Assembly: GCA_937907025.1 (NCBI GenBank)
Contig: CALESJ010000026.1
Coordinates: 124,001-188,000 of the forward strand
Direction of reading: 5' to 3'
DNA length: 64,000 bases
Source: an uncultured Faecalibacterium sp.
GTDB lineage: Bacteria > Bacillota > Clostridia > Oscillospirales > Ruminococcaceae
The position numbers and the translations under genes are program-made. Shown piece by piece: positions 25,936 to 35,376 of the stretch; the stretch's first letter is position 1; each line of letters starts with the position of its first letter. The notes beneath the pieces were generated by a model that worked only from the letters and a program-made list of their open reading frames with translations, was not told where the DNA came from and did no database searches.

Positions 25936-27786
25936 TCAGTAAATTTTGAAATATCCCACGTTCTGCGGGTAGTTGTCATCCACCAGGATGGTGAACCCGC
26001 CAGGGTTGACTTCGGCCGATTTGCCGAAAGCTTCGGTGCACAGCAGATGCGGACCCCGGTTCAGGATGATTTCAGCGGTCTGGGTCTTGCCCACGCGGCG
26101 GTAATGCAGCACATCTCCGGCCGCTTCCACCACTTCCATCCGGCCACCGTGGAAGGCATCGCAGTTGCGGCGCAGCTGGGCCAGGTTGGCCAACGGGCCG
26201 CGCAGCCGCTTTTCGGTGCTGTTCCAATCGTAGAAAGCGCGGTTGAAGGGGTCACGGTAGCCCTGCATGGCAATTTCATCCCCGTAATAAACGCAGGGCA
26301 CACCGGGCAGGGTGTAAATCATGGCGTAAGCCAGCAGCAGACGGCGGATGGCCTCCTCCATGCGGTTGGCCGGAATGCGCCGACCGCTTTGCCAGAAGCG
26401 GTCCCGTCCGTTGGCAGGTTCGTCCGCAATGGCCGTAATGGCACGCTCGGTGTCGTGGGTGGACAGGAAGTTCATGGCGCAGTCCAGTGCAGGTGCCGGG
26501 TAGTTCTCACAGATGGAGAGGATGCGGTCGGCCACTTCCTCCGTCTTGGCGCCGCAGACAAAATCAATGGCGGCATTGCGGAACGGATAGTTCATGGTGG
26601 TATCCAGCCCATGACCACGCAGATAGGTCCGACGGTGGCCGAAGCCTTCCTTGGTGGTGGCGTCCTCCCACACTTCCCCGATGAGCAGTTTGTCCTCGCC
26701 GTGAGATTTCACGGCAGCACGGATTTTTTCAATGAAATCATCGGGCAGTTCATCGGCCACATCCAGCCGGAAGCCCGAAGCGCCCAGGTTGAGCCAGGTA
26801 TCAATGACGCCGCCCTTGCCGCAGACGAACTCGGTGTAGGAGGGAGAATCCTCCTGCACTTCGGGCAAGGTTTCAAAGCCCCACCAGCTGCGATACCCGC
26901 ACTTGTAGCCGGAGTCAAAATCATACCAGCCACGGTACGGCGAATGGCGGTCGCGGTAGGCGCCGCCGGGCCCGTAGCGGCCTTCCCGATTGAAATACAC
27001 CGAATCCGAACCGGTGTGGCTGAACACGCCGTCCAGAATGATGCGGATCCCATAGCGGCGGGCTTCGGTGCACAGGTCGGCAAAATCCCGGTTGGTCCCC
27101 AACAGCGGGTCGGCTTTCAGATAGTCGGCGGTGTTGTACCGGTGGTTGGCATGGGCCTCAAAAATGGGGTTGAGGTAGATGCAGCTGACGCCCAGCTTTT
27201 GCAGGTAGGGCAGTTTCTGACGGATACCGGCAAAATCTCCGCCGAAGTAGTCCATATTCAGGTAGCCTTCAGGCTGCTCAGTAGGCCAGAAATACGGCTC
27301 GCCGGTCTTATCCGGGCGGTAGATGCGGTCTGCAAAAGGCATCGGCTTGTTGGGCACGCCCTCGCAGAAGCGGTCCGGGAAGATCTGGTACATGGTACCG
27401 CTCTTGATCCAGTCCGGTGTCTTGAAGTCCGGTTCATACACCGTCAGCTGCCAGCAATCCCCTTCCACCCAGGTCAGTTCGCCTTCGGCGTTGGCGCCGC
27501 GGCAGACCTTGCGGAAGTCGGTGTACAGGTCAAAATAATAGAAGTACAGGCCCGTTGTGGTGGGCTTGACTGTGACCGAGAAATGGTTGGACCCCTGGTC
27601 CTGGCCATTGAATTCCATACGATAGTGTACGGGGTCTTCCCGGTCCTTGGTCAGCACCAGGTGCGGGTCCACATAGCCGTAGTCCTGCGGCACATCCAGG
27701 TGCAGCGTGACCTCTGTCCCCGCAGGCACAGCGCCGAAAGGCGTCTTATAGCGGGTCAGGCGGCTGTTGAAAAAGGTGTGCGACAT
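25936..27786 (-). CDS. GH13 alpha-glucan hydrolase (neopullulanase/cyclomaltodextrinase-like)
   Basis: A 616-residue enzyme. An N-terminal CBM34-like beta domain (about 1-130) is followed by the GH13 barrel. Conserved regions are visible: ILDGVFSHTG (region I), GFRLDVADEL (region II, catalytic Asp), IGEVWED (region III, acid/base Glu) and FLSTHDTERA (region IV). The phrase LGVSCIYLNPIFEAHANHRY is typical of neopullulanase-type enzymes. It has no signal peptide and acts in the cytoplasm on maltodextrins or limit dextrins. It lies about 100 bases behind glycogen phosphorylase, so both probably serve glycogen or maltodextrin breakdown. Confidence 0.92.
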   Translation of the reverse strand: MSHTFFNSRLTRYKTPFGAVPAGTEVTLHLDVPQDYGYVDPHLVLTKDREDPVHYRMEFNGQDQGSNHFSVTVKPTTTGLYFYYFDLYTDFRKVCRGANAEGELTWVEGDCWQLTVYEPDFKTPDWIKSGTMYQIFPDRFCEGVPNKPMPFADRIYRPDKTGEPYFWPTEQPEGYLNMDYFGGDFAGIRQKLPYLQKLGVSCIYLNPIFEAHANHRYNTADYLKADPLLGTNRDFADLCTEARRYGIRIILDGVFSHTGSDSVYFNREGRYGPGGAYRDRHSPYRGWYDFDSGYKCGYRSWWGFETLPEVQEDSPSYTEFVCGKGGVIDTWLNLGASGFRLDVADELPDDFIEKIRAAVKSHGEDKLLIGEVWEDATTKEGFGHRRTYLRGHGLDTTMNYPFRNAAIDFVCGAKTEEVADRILSICENYPAPALDCAMNFLSTHDTERAITAIADEPANGRDRFWQSGRRIPANRMEEAIRRLLLAYAMIYTLPGVPCVYYGDEIAMQGYRDPFNRAFYDWNSTEKRLRGPLANLAQLRRNCDAFHGGRMEVVEAAGDVLHYRRVGKTQTAEIILNRGPHLLCTEAFGKSAEVNPGGFTILVDDNYPQNVGYFKIY

Positions 27787-27823
27787 AGAATGATCGTCCG
27801 TCCCTTCGGAATGAGTTTACCCG

Positions 27824-27853
27824 AAAAGACCGCCGCACAAAATGGCGGCGGTC
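27824..27853 (-). terminator. Weak hairpin between glgP and the GH13 gene
   Basis: A 9-base stem GACCGCCGC / GCGGCGGTC followed on the minus strand by TTTT. The short T run suggests a partial terminator that lets some transcripts continue into GH13. Confidence 0.5.
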
Positions 27854-27883
27854 AGATTTCGGAAAGTTCAGTTCACGGGCGGC

Positions 27884-30289
27884 TCAGCGAACCGGAGTGG
27901 CGCCCCAGATATCGCGGGCATAGTCCATCACGGAACGGTCGGCAGAGAAGATGCCGGCGTTGGCGATGTTCATCAGGCTCATGCGGTTCCAGGTTTCGCG
28001 GTCACGGTACAGCTGCTGCACAGTGTGCTGGGCACGACGGTAATCCTTGAAGTCTGCCATGACCATATACGGGTCGCTGTTGCGCAGGTTGTTGGTGACT
28101 TCGCTGAAGTTTTCGCCGTTCCAGCCCTTTTCCAGCATATCCAGCACCGACATGGCGATGTTGTCGTCGGAAATATAGGCCTGGGGATGGTAGCCCATAC
28201 CCTTCAGGGCGTTGACTTCGGGGGTCAGCATGCCGAAGATGATCTCGTTCTCATGACCGGCGGCATCGGCGATCTCCACGTTGGCGCCGTCCAGGGTGCC
28301 CAGAGTGATGGCGCCGTTGAGCATGAACTTCATGTTGCCGGTACCGGAAGCCTCGGTGCCGGCCAGAGAGATCTGCTCGGACACTTCGGAAGCGGGCATC
28401 AGCTGTTCGGACAGGGTGACGCAGTAGTCTTCCAGATAGACGATGCGCAGCTTGTCACGCACAGCGGGGTCGTTGTCGATGAGCTGGCCCAGCTTGCAGA
28501 TCATACGGATCATCTGCTTGGCCATATAGTAACCGGGGGCTGCCTTGGCGCCGAAGATATAGGTCTTGGGGGTGAAATCGGCGTTGGGGTTGGCCTTCAG
28601 GTACAGATACTCGGCTGCAATGTTCAGGGCATTCAGGTGCTGGCGCTTGTACTCGTGCATACGCTTGACCTGGCAGTCGAAGATGGAATCGGGATTGATG
28701 AGCTGGCCGGTGGCACGCTCCAGATAGTTGGCGAAGTTCACCTTGTTGGCGCGCTTGACACCTTCCAGCTTCTGCAGGAAGGCCTTGTCGTTGGCGAACT
28801 TTTCCAGCTTCTTCAGCTGGGAAGCATCGGTCTTGAAGCCGTCGCCGATGCTCTCGCTGAGCAGATCGGTCAGGCCGGGGTTGGCGCACAGCAGCCAGCG
28901 GCGGTAGGCAATGCCATTGGTGACATTCTTGAACGCCTTGGGCTTGTACAGGAAGTAGTCATGGAAGACACTGTCCTTGATGATCTCGCTGTGCAGCTTG
29001 GAAACACCGTTGATGGAATGGCAGGTGTAGGCGCAGATGTTGGCCATGCGGACCTGGTTGTCGCCCAGGATGGCCATATAGTCGATCTTGCCCTTGTCGC
29101 CGGGGAAGACCTTTTCCAGATCGGCGCGGCAGCGGCGGTCCATCTCGCAGACGATCTGCCAGATACGGGGCAGGGTGGAACGGAAGATATCCACATTCCA
29201 CTTTTCCAGAGCCTCGCTCATGACGGTGTGGTTGGTGTAGGCAAAGACCTTCTGGCAGATGGCAAAGGCATCTTCCCAGCTGTAAGAGCACTCATCCAGC
29301 AGGATGCGCATCATTTCAGGGATGGCCAGGGTCGGGTGGGTATCGTTCAACTGGATGGCCACCTTGTCGGGCAGGTTGTCCAGGGTGCCGTACTGGTTCA
29401 GATGGTTGCCCAGGATATCGGCCACAGAAGCGGCAGAGAAGAAGTACTGCTGGCGCAGACGCAGGATCTTGCCTTCGGTGTGGTTATCGTTGGGGTACAG
29501 GATCTTGGAGATCAGCTCGGCAGAAGCGCTCTGGCTGATGGCGGTGTTGTAGTTGCCGGCGTTGAAGCTGCTCATATCGAAGCTGGGCGCCTTGGCCTGC
29601 CACAGACGCAGCTTGGCCACGCCGGGCGTGCCGTAACCGGCCACATACATATCGTTGGGAACAGCGATGACGCTGTTGTAGTTTTCATACTTTACATGGT
29701 GGAAGCCGCCTTCCCAGGTTTCGATGGCCTGGCCGTCAAAGCGGATCTCCTGGGCCTGGTCGGGGTGGCTCTTGATCCACACCTGACCGCCGGGCAGCCA
29801 GTTGTCGGCGGTTTCCTGCTGCCAGCCGTCCACGATCTTCTGCTTGAAGATGCCGTACTCATACAGGATGGAGTAGCCGGTGCCGGGGATGCAGTCGGTG
29901 GCCATGCCGTCCAGGTAGCAGGCGGCCAGGCGGCCCAGACCGCCGTTGCCCAGACCTGCGTCGGGTTCCTGGTTGTAGATGTTGTCGATCTTGATGCCAG
30001 CCTTGTTCAGCACGGCTTCGGCAACTTCGTTCAGGCCCAGGTTGAACAGGCTGGTGCGCAGGCTGCGGCCCATCAGGAATTCCATGCAGAGGTAGTACAC
30101 CTGCTTTTTGCCTTCGCCCAGAGTGCGGGCCTGGAACTTCTTCTGCTGGTCAGACATGATCTGACGGACAATGGCGGCCATGCAGCGGTAGATCTGATCT
30201 ACCGAGGCAACATCGAGGGTGACATTGCATTCGCTCATAAGAGTATCTTTGAGCAGCTTATCAAACTCTTTTTCTGTATATTTCACCAA
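27884..30289 (-). CDS. glgP: Glycogen/maltodextrin phosphorylase
   Basis: An 801-residue GT35 enzyme that releases glucose-1-phosphate from alpha-1,4-glucans. Typical blocks are GLGNGGLGRLAACYLDG near the N-terminus and TEASGTGNMKFMLNGA near the C-terminus; in these enzymes the Lys of the second block holds pyridoxal phosphate. Length is normal. The start is taken as TTG at 30289, nine bases after AAAGGAG; the GTG directly behind it (30286) is nearly as likely. It is transcribed before a GH13 enzyme, from a clear promoter. Confidence 0.96.
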   Translation of the reverse strand: MVKYTEKEFDKLLKDTLMSECNVTLDVASVDQIYRCMAAIVRQIMSDQQKKFQARTLGEGKKQVYYLCMEFLMGRSLRTSLFNLGLNEVAEAVLNKAGIKIDNIYNQEPDAGLGNGGLGRLAACYLDGMATDCIPGTGYSILYEYGIFKQKIVDGWQQETADNWLPGGQVWIKSHPDQAQEIRFDGQAIETWEGGFHHVKYENYNSVIAVPNDMYVAGYGTPGVAKLRLWQAKAPSFDMSSFNAGNYNTAISQSASAELISKILYPNDNHTEGKILRLRQQYFFSAASVADILGNHLNQYGTLDNLPDKVAIQLNDTHPTLAIPEMMRILLDECSYSWEDAFAICQKVFAYTNHTVMSEALEKWNVDIFRSTLPRIWQIVCEMDRRCRADLEKVFPGDKGKIDYMAILGDNQVRMANICAYTCHSINGVSKLHSEIIKDSVFHDYFLYKPKAFKNVTNGIAYRRWLLCANPGLTDLLSESIGDGFKTDASQLKKLEKFANDKAFLQKLEGVKRANKVNFANYLERATGQLINPDSIFDCQVKRMHEYKRQHLNALNIAAEYLYLKANPNADFTPKTYIFGAKAAPGYYMAKQMIRMICKLGQLIDNDPAVRDKLRIVYLEDYCVTLSEQLMPASEVSEQISLAGTEASGTGNMKFMLNGAITLGTLDGANVEIADAAGHENEIIFGMLTPEVNALKGMGYHPQAYISDDNIAMSVLDMLEKGWNGENFSEVTNNLRNSDPYMVMADFKDYRRAQHTVQQLYRDRETWNRMSLMNIANAGIFSADRSVMDYARDIWGATPVR

Positions 30290-30422
30290 AACGACTCTCT
30301 CCTTTTACAGATTTTTTCGTTTTCGACGAACCGGCGGCGGCAGCCATAGCGGCCGGGCCGCGGGCAGCTTCTTGGGGCGGAATCAGGGGTTTGACACTTA
30401 TACAGCAAACCACTTGATTTTC

Positions 30423-30451
30423 ATTATAGTAAAAATCTCCGCTTTTCGCAA
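30423..30451 (-). promoter_or_regulatory. Promoter of glgP
   Basis: On the minus strand: TTGCGA (30451-30446), 17-base spacer, TATAAT (30428-30423). The leader to the start at 30289 is about 130 bases; I see no riboswitch-like motif in it. Confidence 0.75.
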
Positions 30452-30522
30452 GGGTTTTTGCCCCCATCGCGTGAATTTTGCATTTTTACACAAAAGGGCT
30501 TTTTCTCTGCCCGGTTTTATAC

Positions 30523-30528
30523 TATAAT
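30523..30528 (+). promoter_or_regulatory. -10 element for the zapA operon
   Basis: TATAAT at 30523-30528 sits 74 bases before zapA. The -35 at the right distance (TTTTTC) is poor. The -10 lies within the dyad TACTAT-AAT-ATAGTA (30520-30534). Confidence 0.45.
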
Positions 30529-30601
30529 ATAGTATACCTGTGAACAATAGCGTAGAGTCTGATTTTCCAGAAAGATTTTTATGCAGCAAAGGAGTTTCAG
30601 T

Positions 30602-30970
30602 ATGCCTACTTCCAAAGTACGTTTGAATATCTGCGGGTCCAGCTATGTCATCGCTACCACCGAGAGCGAGGACTATATGCAGAACCTGGCCGACCGCCTG
30701 AACCTGGACATGAACGAACTGATGTCCTCTTCCAACACCGTGTCCATCACCACCGCCGCCGTGATGACCGCTCTGAGCTACCGCGATGAGCTGGAAAAGG
30801 CCAGCGGCAGTGCCGACAACATGCGCCGCCAGATCAAGAATTATCTGGAGGATGCCGCTTCCGCCAAGATGGCCGCTGAAGAACTGCGCCGGGAGAATGA
30901 TTCGCTGCGCAAGCAGGTGGATGACCTGCGCCGCCGCCTGAACCTGCGCGACACGGCTCTGAACGGATGA
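30602..30970 (+). CDS. zapA: Cell division protein ZapA
   Basis: A 122-residue protein. The N-terminal domain (KVRLNICGSSYVIATTESED, then VAD-like NLADRLN) matches ZapA, and the C-terminal half is a coiled coil (about 60-118). ZapA cross-links FtsZ filaments and stabilises the Z ring. The start with AAGGAG eight bases upstream was chosen over a longer frame. Stop overlaps the next gene (ATGA). The following run of dut, maf and mreB is in the same direction. Confidence 0.9.
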   Translation: MPTSKVRLNICGSSYVIATTESEDYMQNLADRLNLDMNELMSSSNTVSITTAAVMTALSYRDELEKASGSADNMRRQIKNYLEDAASAKMAAEELRRENDSLRKQVDDLRRRLNLRDTALNG

Positions 30971-33045
30971 GTATGCCCATCAAAACGCCGCGGCCGGAGA
31001 TTCTGGCCCCGGCCGGAAATGCACAGATGCTTAGCGCCGCTGTGTTCAGCGGCGCTGATGCTGTTTATCTGGGCCTGACGGGATATAACGCACGGCGCAG
31101 TGCCGGCAACTTTACGCCGGACGAACTTTGCGACGCCGTGCGCTTTTGTCATGCCCGCGGGGTACGGGTCCATGTGACCTTGAACACCCTGGTGTTCGGC
31201 AACGAGCTGGCCGGCCTGGCCGACGCCGTGCGCGCTGTGGCCGGGGCCGGTGCCGATGCGGTGATTGCAGACGATCTGGCCGTGGCTGCCCTTGTCAAGA
31301 GCATTGCTCCCGGTCTGCATCTGCACGCCTCCACCCAGATGAGCATCCACACCCCTGAGGGGGCCCGCCAGATGGCCGAAATGGGCTATGACCGGGTGAT
31401 TCTGGCCCGGGAACTGTCCCTGGAGGAGATCCGGGCCGTGGTCAAGGCCAGTCCCATTGAAGTAGAAGCGTTCATTCACGGGGCCATGTGTATGGCGGTG
31501 AGCGGCCAGTGCATGATGAGTGCTTTTCTGGGCGGACGCAGCGGCAACCGCGGCGCTTGCGCTGGGCCCTGTCGTTTGCCCTTTGACGCCACCCCCGGCC
31601 TGCGTCCCGGCCAGCCCGGCACCGCCTGCCATCTGAGCCTGAAAGACATGGACCTGGTGCCCCACATGGCTGCCCTGATGGACGCCGGTGTGGCCAGCGT
31701 GAAAATCGAAGGCCGGCTGCGCACCCCCGAATATGCAGCTGCTGCCGTGGCTGCCTGCCGGGCCGCCCGGGAGGGCAAGCCCTACGATGAAGCCCTGCTG
31801 CGGGATATTTTCTCCCGGTCCGGCTTTACCGACGGATACCTGACCAACCACAATGATAAGAACATGTTCGGTGTGCGCACCCAGGCGGACGCCGATGCCA
31901 CCCGTGCGGCAGCCCCTAAGGCCCGGGAACTGTTCCGGCGGGAGCTGTCCCGCATTCCGGTCCGGTTTGAGGTGGAAGTACTGCCCGACGGCATCGCCCT
32001 GACCGCCGCCGACCCGGAAGGCCGCACGGCCCGCGCCGTGAGCCGCACCGCACCGCAGCCCGCCCAGAAAGACCAGAGCGAAGCCATCGCCCGGGCGTTT
32101 TCCAAGACCGGCGGCACCCCGTTCTGCGTGGGTGATATTCACCTGCCCGAAGAGGTGCATACGGCCTTTTTGCCGGGCAGTGAATGGAACGAACTGCGCC
32201 GGGATGTGCTGGAACGCCTGCTGGAATTCCGCAGCGCCCCGGCCCCCAAGGAGGTACGTCCCTGTCCCCTGCCCGACTTGGCCCCCCGCCGCCCCGGCGT
32301 GCCCAACCTGGCCGCCCGTTTTGAGCGTGCGGACCAGATTCCCACGGACCTGACAGACAAGCTGGCCTTTTTGGTAGTGCCGATTGCACAGGCTGCGCAA
32401 CTGCCCGAGGCGCTGCGCTCCCGCACCCTGCTGGAACTGCCCCGGGTGTGCTTCGGGGCAGCGGAAGATGGGGTGAAAGCCGCCCTGGCTGCCTGTGAAG
32501 GGCAGAACTTCAAGGGCGTGGTGCTCAACAACCCGGCTCATCTGCGGTATGCCATTTCCCTGCCCCGGTACGGCGGTATGGGTCTGAACGTGACCAACCC
32601 CATGGCCGCCGGCCGCTGGCGGGAACTGGGTCTGCAGGGGATGCTGGTACATCCCGAAACACCTCTGTCCGCCATGCGCCTGATCGACCCCGGCATGCCC
32701 ACCGCCGCTTTGTGCTATGGGCACATTCCGCTGATGCTGACCCGGGCCTGCCCGCTGAAAAACGTGCGGGACTGCAAGGGCTGTTCTCACAGCGGCAGTC
32801 TGCGGGACCGCAAAGGACGGGACTTTGCCGTCCGGTGTTCCGCCCCCGGCATGGCGGGCATCCGCACCGTTTACAATCCGGTCCCGCTGTACATGGGCGA
32901 CCGGATGGGCGAACTGCCCGCCGATACGGCAGTGGCTGTCTTCACCCTGGAAGCACCCGACCGGGTACACCAGATTTTGGAGATGCTGCTGGCCGGCCGC
33001 GGATTTGACAGTGAGTTCACCCGCGGATTATACTATACAGGTTGA
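30967..33045 (+). CDS. U32 peptidase-family protein, RNA hydroxylation type
   Basis: A 692-residue protein. The U32 domain (about 8-300) starts PEILAPAGNAQMLSAAVFSG and contains EAFIHGAMCMAVSGQCMMS, then GNRGACAGPCR, with conserved cysteines. The C-terminal part is the DUF3656-like extension, with further cysteines in NVRDCKGCSHSG. Long U32 proteins with this extension are related to RlhA, which hydroxylates a 23S rRNA cytidine, and shorter ones to TrhP of tRNA modification. The old name 'collagenase-like protease' is probably wrong for this gene. Which RNA is modified cannot be told from the sequence. Confidence 0.88.
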   Translation: MSMPIKTPRPEILAPAGNAQMLSAAVFSGADAVYLGLTGYNARRSAGNFTPDELCDAVRFCHARGVRVHVTLNTLVFGNELAGLADAVRAVAGAGADAVIADDLAVAALVKSIAPGLHLHASTQMSIHTPEGARQMAEMGYDRVILARELSLEEIRAVVKASPIEVEAFIHGAMCMAVSGQCMMSAFLGGRSGNRGACAGPCRLPFDATPGLRPGQPGTACHLSLKDMDLVPHMAALMDAGVASVKIEGRLRTPEYAAAAVAACRAAREGKPYDEALLRDIFSRSGFTDGYLTNHNDKNMFGVRTQADADATRAAAPKARELFRRELSRIPVRFEVEVLPDGIALTAADPEGRTARAVSRTAPQPAQKDQSEAIARAFSKTGGTPFCVGDIHLPEEVHTAFLPGSEWNELRRDVLERLLEFRSAPAPKEVRPCPLPDLAPRRPGVPNLAARFERADQIPTDLTDKLAFLVVPIAQAAQLPEALRSRTLLELPRVCFGAAEDGVKAALAACEGQNFKGVVLNNPAHLRYAISLPRYGGMGLNVTNPMAAGRWRELGLQGMLVHPETPLSAMRLIDPGMPTAALCYGHIPLMLTRACPLKNVRDCKGCSHSGSLRDRKGRDFAVRCSAPGMAGIRTVYNPVPLYMGDRMGELPADTAVAVFTLEAPDRVHQILEMLLAGRGFDSEFTRGLYYTG

Positions 33046-33068
33046 ACCTTTACCGCAAAGGAGAAAAT

Positions 33069-33518
33069 ATGGAACGCAAGACCGTCAAATTCAAGCGACT
33101 GAATCCCGACGCCAAGGCGCCCGCCTACGCCACCGCCGGTGCAGCGGCCGCCGATCTGTGTGCCCTGCTGGATGCCCCCCTGACTGTGGAGCCCATGCAG
33201 CGGGTACTGGTGCCCACCGGGCTGGCCATCGAGCTGCCCGGCCCTGAGTGTGTGGCGCTGGTCTATGCCCGCAGCGGGCTTTCCATCAAGCACGGGCTGT
33301 GCATGGCCAACGGCGTGGGTGTGGTGGACAGCGACTATCGCGGTGAGCTGAAGGTTCCCATGGTGAACCTGGGCAGTGAAGCCTACACCATCGCCCCCGG
33401 CGAGCGGGTGGCCCAGCTGTGCATCGCTCCCGTCTGGCAGGCGGATTTTGTGGCCGCCGATACCCTGGGGGATACCGCCCGGGGTGCGGGCGGGTTCGGT
33501 TCCACCGGCCGCGGCTGA
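33069..33518 (+). CDS. dut: dUTP diphosphatase
   Basis: A 149-residue trimeric dUTPase that makes dUMP and keeps uracil out of DNA. All five motifs are readable: TAGAAAADLCA (1), YARSGLSIKHGL (2), GVVDSDYRGELKV (3), GERVAQL (4) and GAGGFGSTG (5). The start at 33069 follows AAAGGAG; a longer frame would begin inside the preceding gene's end. It sits in a same-strand run between the U32 gene and maf. Confidence 0.96.
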   Translation: MERKTVKFKRLNPDAKAPAYATAGAAAADLCALLDAPLTVEPMQRVLVPTGLAIELPGPECVALVYARSGLSIKHGLCMANGVGVVDSDYRGELKVPMVNLGSEAYTIAPGERVAQLCIAPVWQADFVAADTLGDTARGAGGFGSTGRG

Positions 33519-33606
33519 GAAGCGCCGTCTTTTTCGCCGCCGACCTATATTTCGTCAGGATTTTATATTGCAGCGCTATATAATAGCCAACGAAAGGAAA
33601 CATCCC

Positions 33607-34167
33607 ATGTCTTTGATCCTTGCATCCGGCAGTCCGCGGCGCCGTGAACTGCTTGCCCTGATCACCAAAAAGTTTACCGTCTGCGCCAGCGATGTGGACG
33701 AAAGCAAGATTGCAGCCGACTGCCCGGCCCATCTGGCCCAGGCTCTGGCTGTGGCCAAAGCCCGTGCCGTGGCCGTGCAGCACCCGGACGATGTGGTCCT
33801 GGGCTGCGACACGGTGGTGGAATGTGATGGAGAGGTTTTCGGCAAACCCCGGGACGAGGCCGACGCCGCACGCATGCTGCGGGCGCTGTCCGGCCGCACC
33901 CACATGGTCCATACCGGGGTCTGTGTATGCGGCGGCGGCAAGGCCGCCTATTGCGTGGAAACTTCCCATGTACATTTTGCCCCCATCGCGGAAGAGGACC
34001 TGCTGCGCTATGTGCGCACGCCGGAACCTTACGACAAAGCCGGTGCCTATGCGATTCAGGGCCACGCTGCGCTGTGGTGCAGCGGCATTGAGGGATGTTA
34101 TTACAACATTATGGGTCTGCCCGTCCACCGAACGGCACAGCTGCTGAGCCAGTTCATGGCACTGTGA
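33607..34167 (+). CDS. maf: Maf-family nucleoside triphosphate pyrophosphatase
   Basis: A 186-residue protein with the N-terminal LILASGSPRRRELL motif, GCDTVVECDGEVFGKP in the middle and GAYAIQGHAALWCSGIEGCY near the end, all typical of Maf. Members hydrolyse dTTP, UTP and modified nucleotides and are linked to septum control. The start follows AAAGGAAA. Its place just before mreB matches the common maf-mreB order in Firmicutes. Confidence 0.95.
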   Translation: MSLILASGSPRRRELLALITKKFTVCASDVDESKIAADCPAHLAQALAVAKARAVAVQHPDDVVLGCDTVVECDGEVFGKPRDEADAARMLRALSGRTHMVHTGVCVCGGGKAAYCVETSHVHFAPIAEEDLLRYVRTPEPYDKAGAYAIQGHAALWCSGIEGCYYNIMGLPVHRTAQLLSQFMAL

Positions 34168-34207
34168 CCGGTTTTTGTGCCGGGGACCCGGCACAAAGGA
34201 GAGTACG

Positions 34208-35281
34208 ATGGCTAATTTTCTGACCCGATTTTTTCACAGCATCAGTGAGGGACTGCACAACATGTTTACCAAAGATATCGGCATTGACCTGGGCACCGCC
34301 AACACCCTGGTGTACATGAAGGGCCGCGGCATCATCATGCGCGAGCCCAGCGTGGTGGCGGTGGATACCCGCACCGACGAACTGCGGGTGCGCAGCGTCG
34401 GCCACGAGGCCAAAGCCGTCATCGGCCGTGCCCCCGGCTCCATTGTGGCGGTGCGCCCGCTGAAGGACGGCGTGATTGCAGACTTTGATATTACCGCCGC
34501 CATGCTGCAGAGCTTCATCCGGCAGGCCTGCGGCAAGAGCCTGTTTGCCAAGCCCCGGGTGGTCATCTGTGTGCCGTCCGGCGTGACCGAGGTGGAGCGC
34601 CGCGCAGTACGGCAGGCCGCTGTGCGTGCCGGTGCCCGCCAGGTCATGGTGATGGAAGAGCCCATGGCCGCCGCCATCGGTGCCGGGCTGCCCACCACCG
34701 ACCCCGTGGGCAGCATGATCGTGGACATCGGCGGCGGTACCGCCGAAGTGGCGGTCATCAGCCTGTCCGGTATCGTGGCCAGCCGCAGCGTGCGCTGTGC
34801 CGGCGATGCCCTGGACCAGAGCATCATTGCCTTTATCAAGCGCAAATACAATCTATTGGTGGGCGAACGCACTGCCGAGCAGATCAAGCTGGAGATCGGT
34901 TCGGCCTGTCCCCAGGACCCAGAAACCTCCATGGAGATCAAGGGCCGCAACCTGGTAGACGGCCTGCCCAAGGATATTCTGATCCGCTCCGAGGAAGTGC
35001 GCGAGGCCATGAATGAGTGTCTGCTGCGCATTGTGGACGCCATCAAGGATACCCTGGAATGCACGCCGCCTGAGCTTTCCAGCGACATTATTGACCGGGG
35101 CATCATGCTCTCCGGCGGCGGTGCTTTGCTCCACGGCCTGGATACCCTGATTCAGAACGAAACCGGCATCGAGGTCCACATCGCCGAAGCGCCCCTGGAT
35201 TGTGTGGCATTGGGTGCCGGCGCCGTGCTGGACCACCCCGAACTGGCCGGTCAGCGCCGGGAAGAACCCAGCTATCTGTGA
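34208..35281 (+). CDS. mreB: Rod-shape-determining protein MreB
   Basis: A 357-residue actin-like protein. It has IGIDLGTANTLVYMKGRG (phosphate 1), the VPSGVTEVERRAVRQAA block, IVDIGGGTAEVAVISLSG (phosphate 2) and a GIMLSGGGALLHGLD adenosine motif. About 17 residues precede the usual N-terminus (FLTRFFHSISEGLHNMFTKD), which look like a membrane-binding amphipathic helix. mreC and mreD do not follow; a terminator stands right behind. Start is preceded by AAAGGAG. Confidence 0.95.
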   Translation: MANFLTRFFHSISEGLHNMFTKDIGIDLGTANTLVYMKGRGIIMREPSVVAVDTRTDELRVRSVGHEAKAVIGRAPGSIVAVRPLKDGVIADFDITAAMLQSFIRQACGKSLFAKPRVVICVPSGVTEVERRAVRQAAVRAGARQVMVMEEPMAAAIGAGLPTTDPVGSMIVDIGGGTAEVAVISLSGIVASRSVRCAGDALDQSIIAFIKRKYNLLVGERTAEQIKLEIGSACPQDPETSMEIKGRNLVDGLPKDILIRSEEVREAMNECLLRIVDAIKDTLECTPPELSSDIIDRGIMLSGGGALLHGLDTLIQNETGIEVHIAEAPLDCVALGAGAVLDHPELAGQRREEPSYL

Positions 35282-35328
35282 TGGCTCTTCCTTTCCCTGC
35301 TGACGGATTTGCTGAACCCTGAACATAG

Positions 35329-35363
35329 AAAAAAGGACTTCCCATAGAGGGAAGTCCTTTTTT
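35329..35363. terminator. Bidirectional terminator between mreB and dnaK
   Basis: AAAAAAGGACTTCCC pairs with GGGAAGTCC-TTTTTT around a small loop; A and T runs on both sides serve both strands. Confidence 0.92.
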
Positions 35364-35376
35364 ATTATCCGGTATT

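Noticed and set aside
27842..30349. Long open frame (835 codons) opposite glgP
   Set aside because: It is the antisense shadow of glgP; the product is Gly/Val/His-rich without motifs, and all known phosphorylase motifs lie on the other strand.
30520..30534. Palindrome TACTAT-AAT-ATAGTA as a zapA operator
   Set aside because: It largely coincides with the -10 sequence and AT-rich dyads arise easily there; no regulator is suggested.
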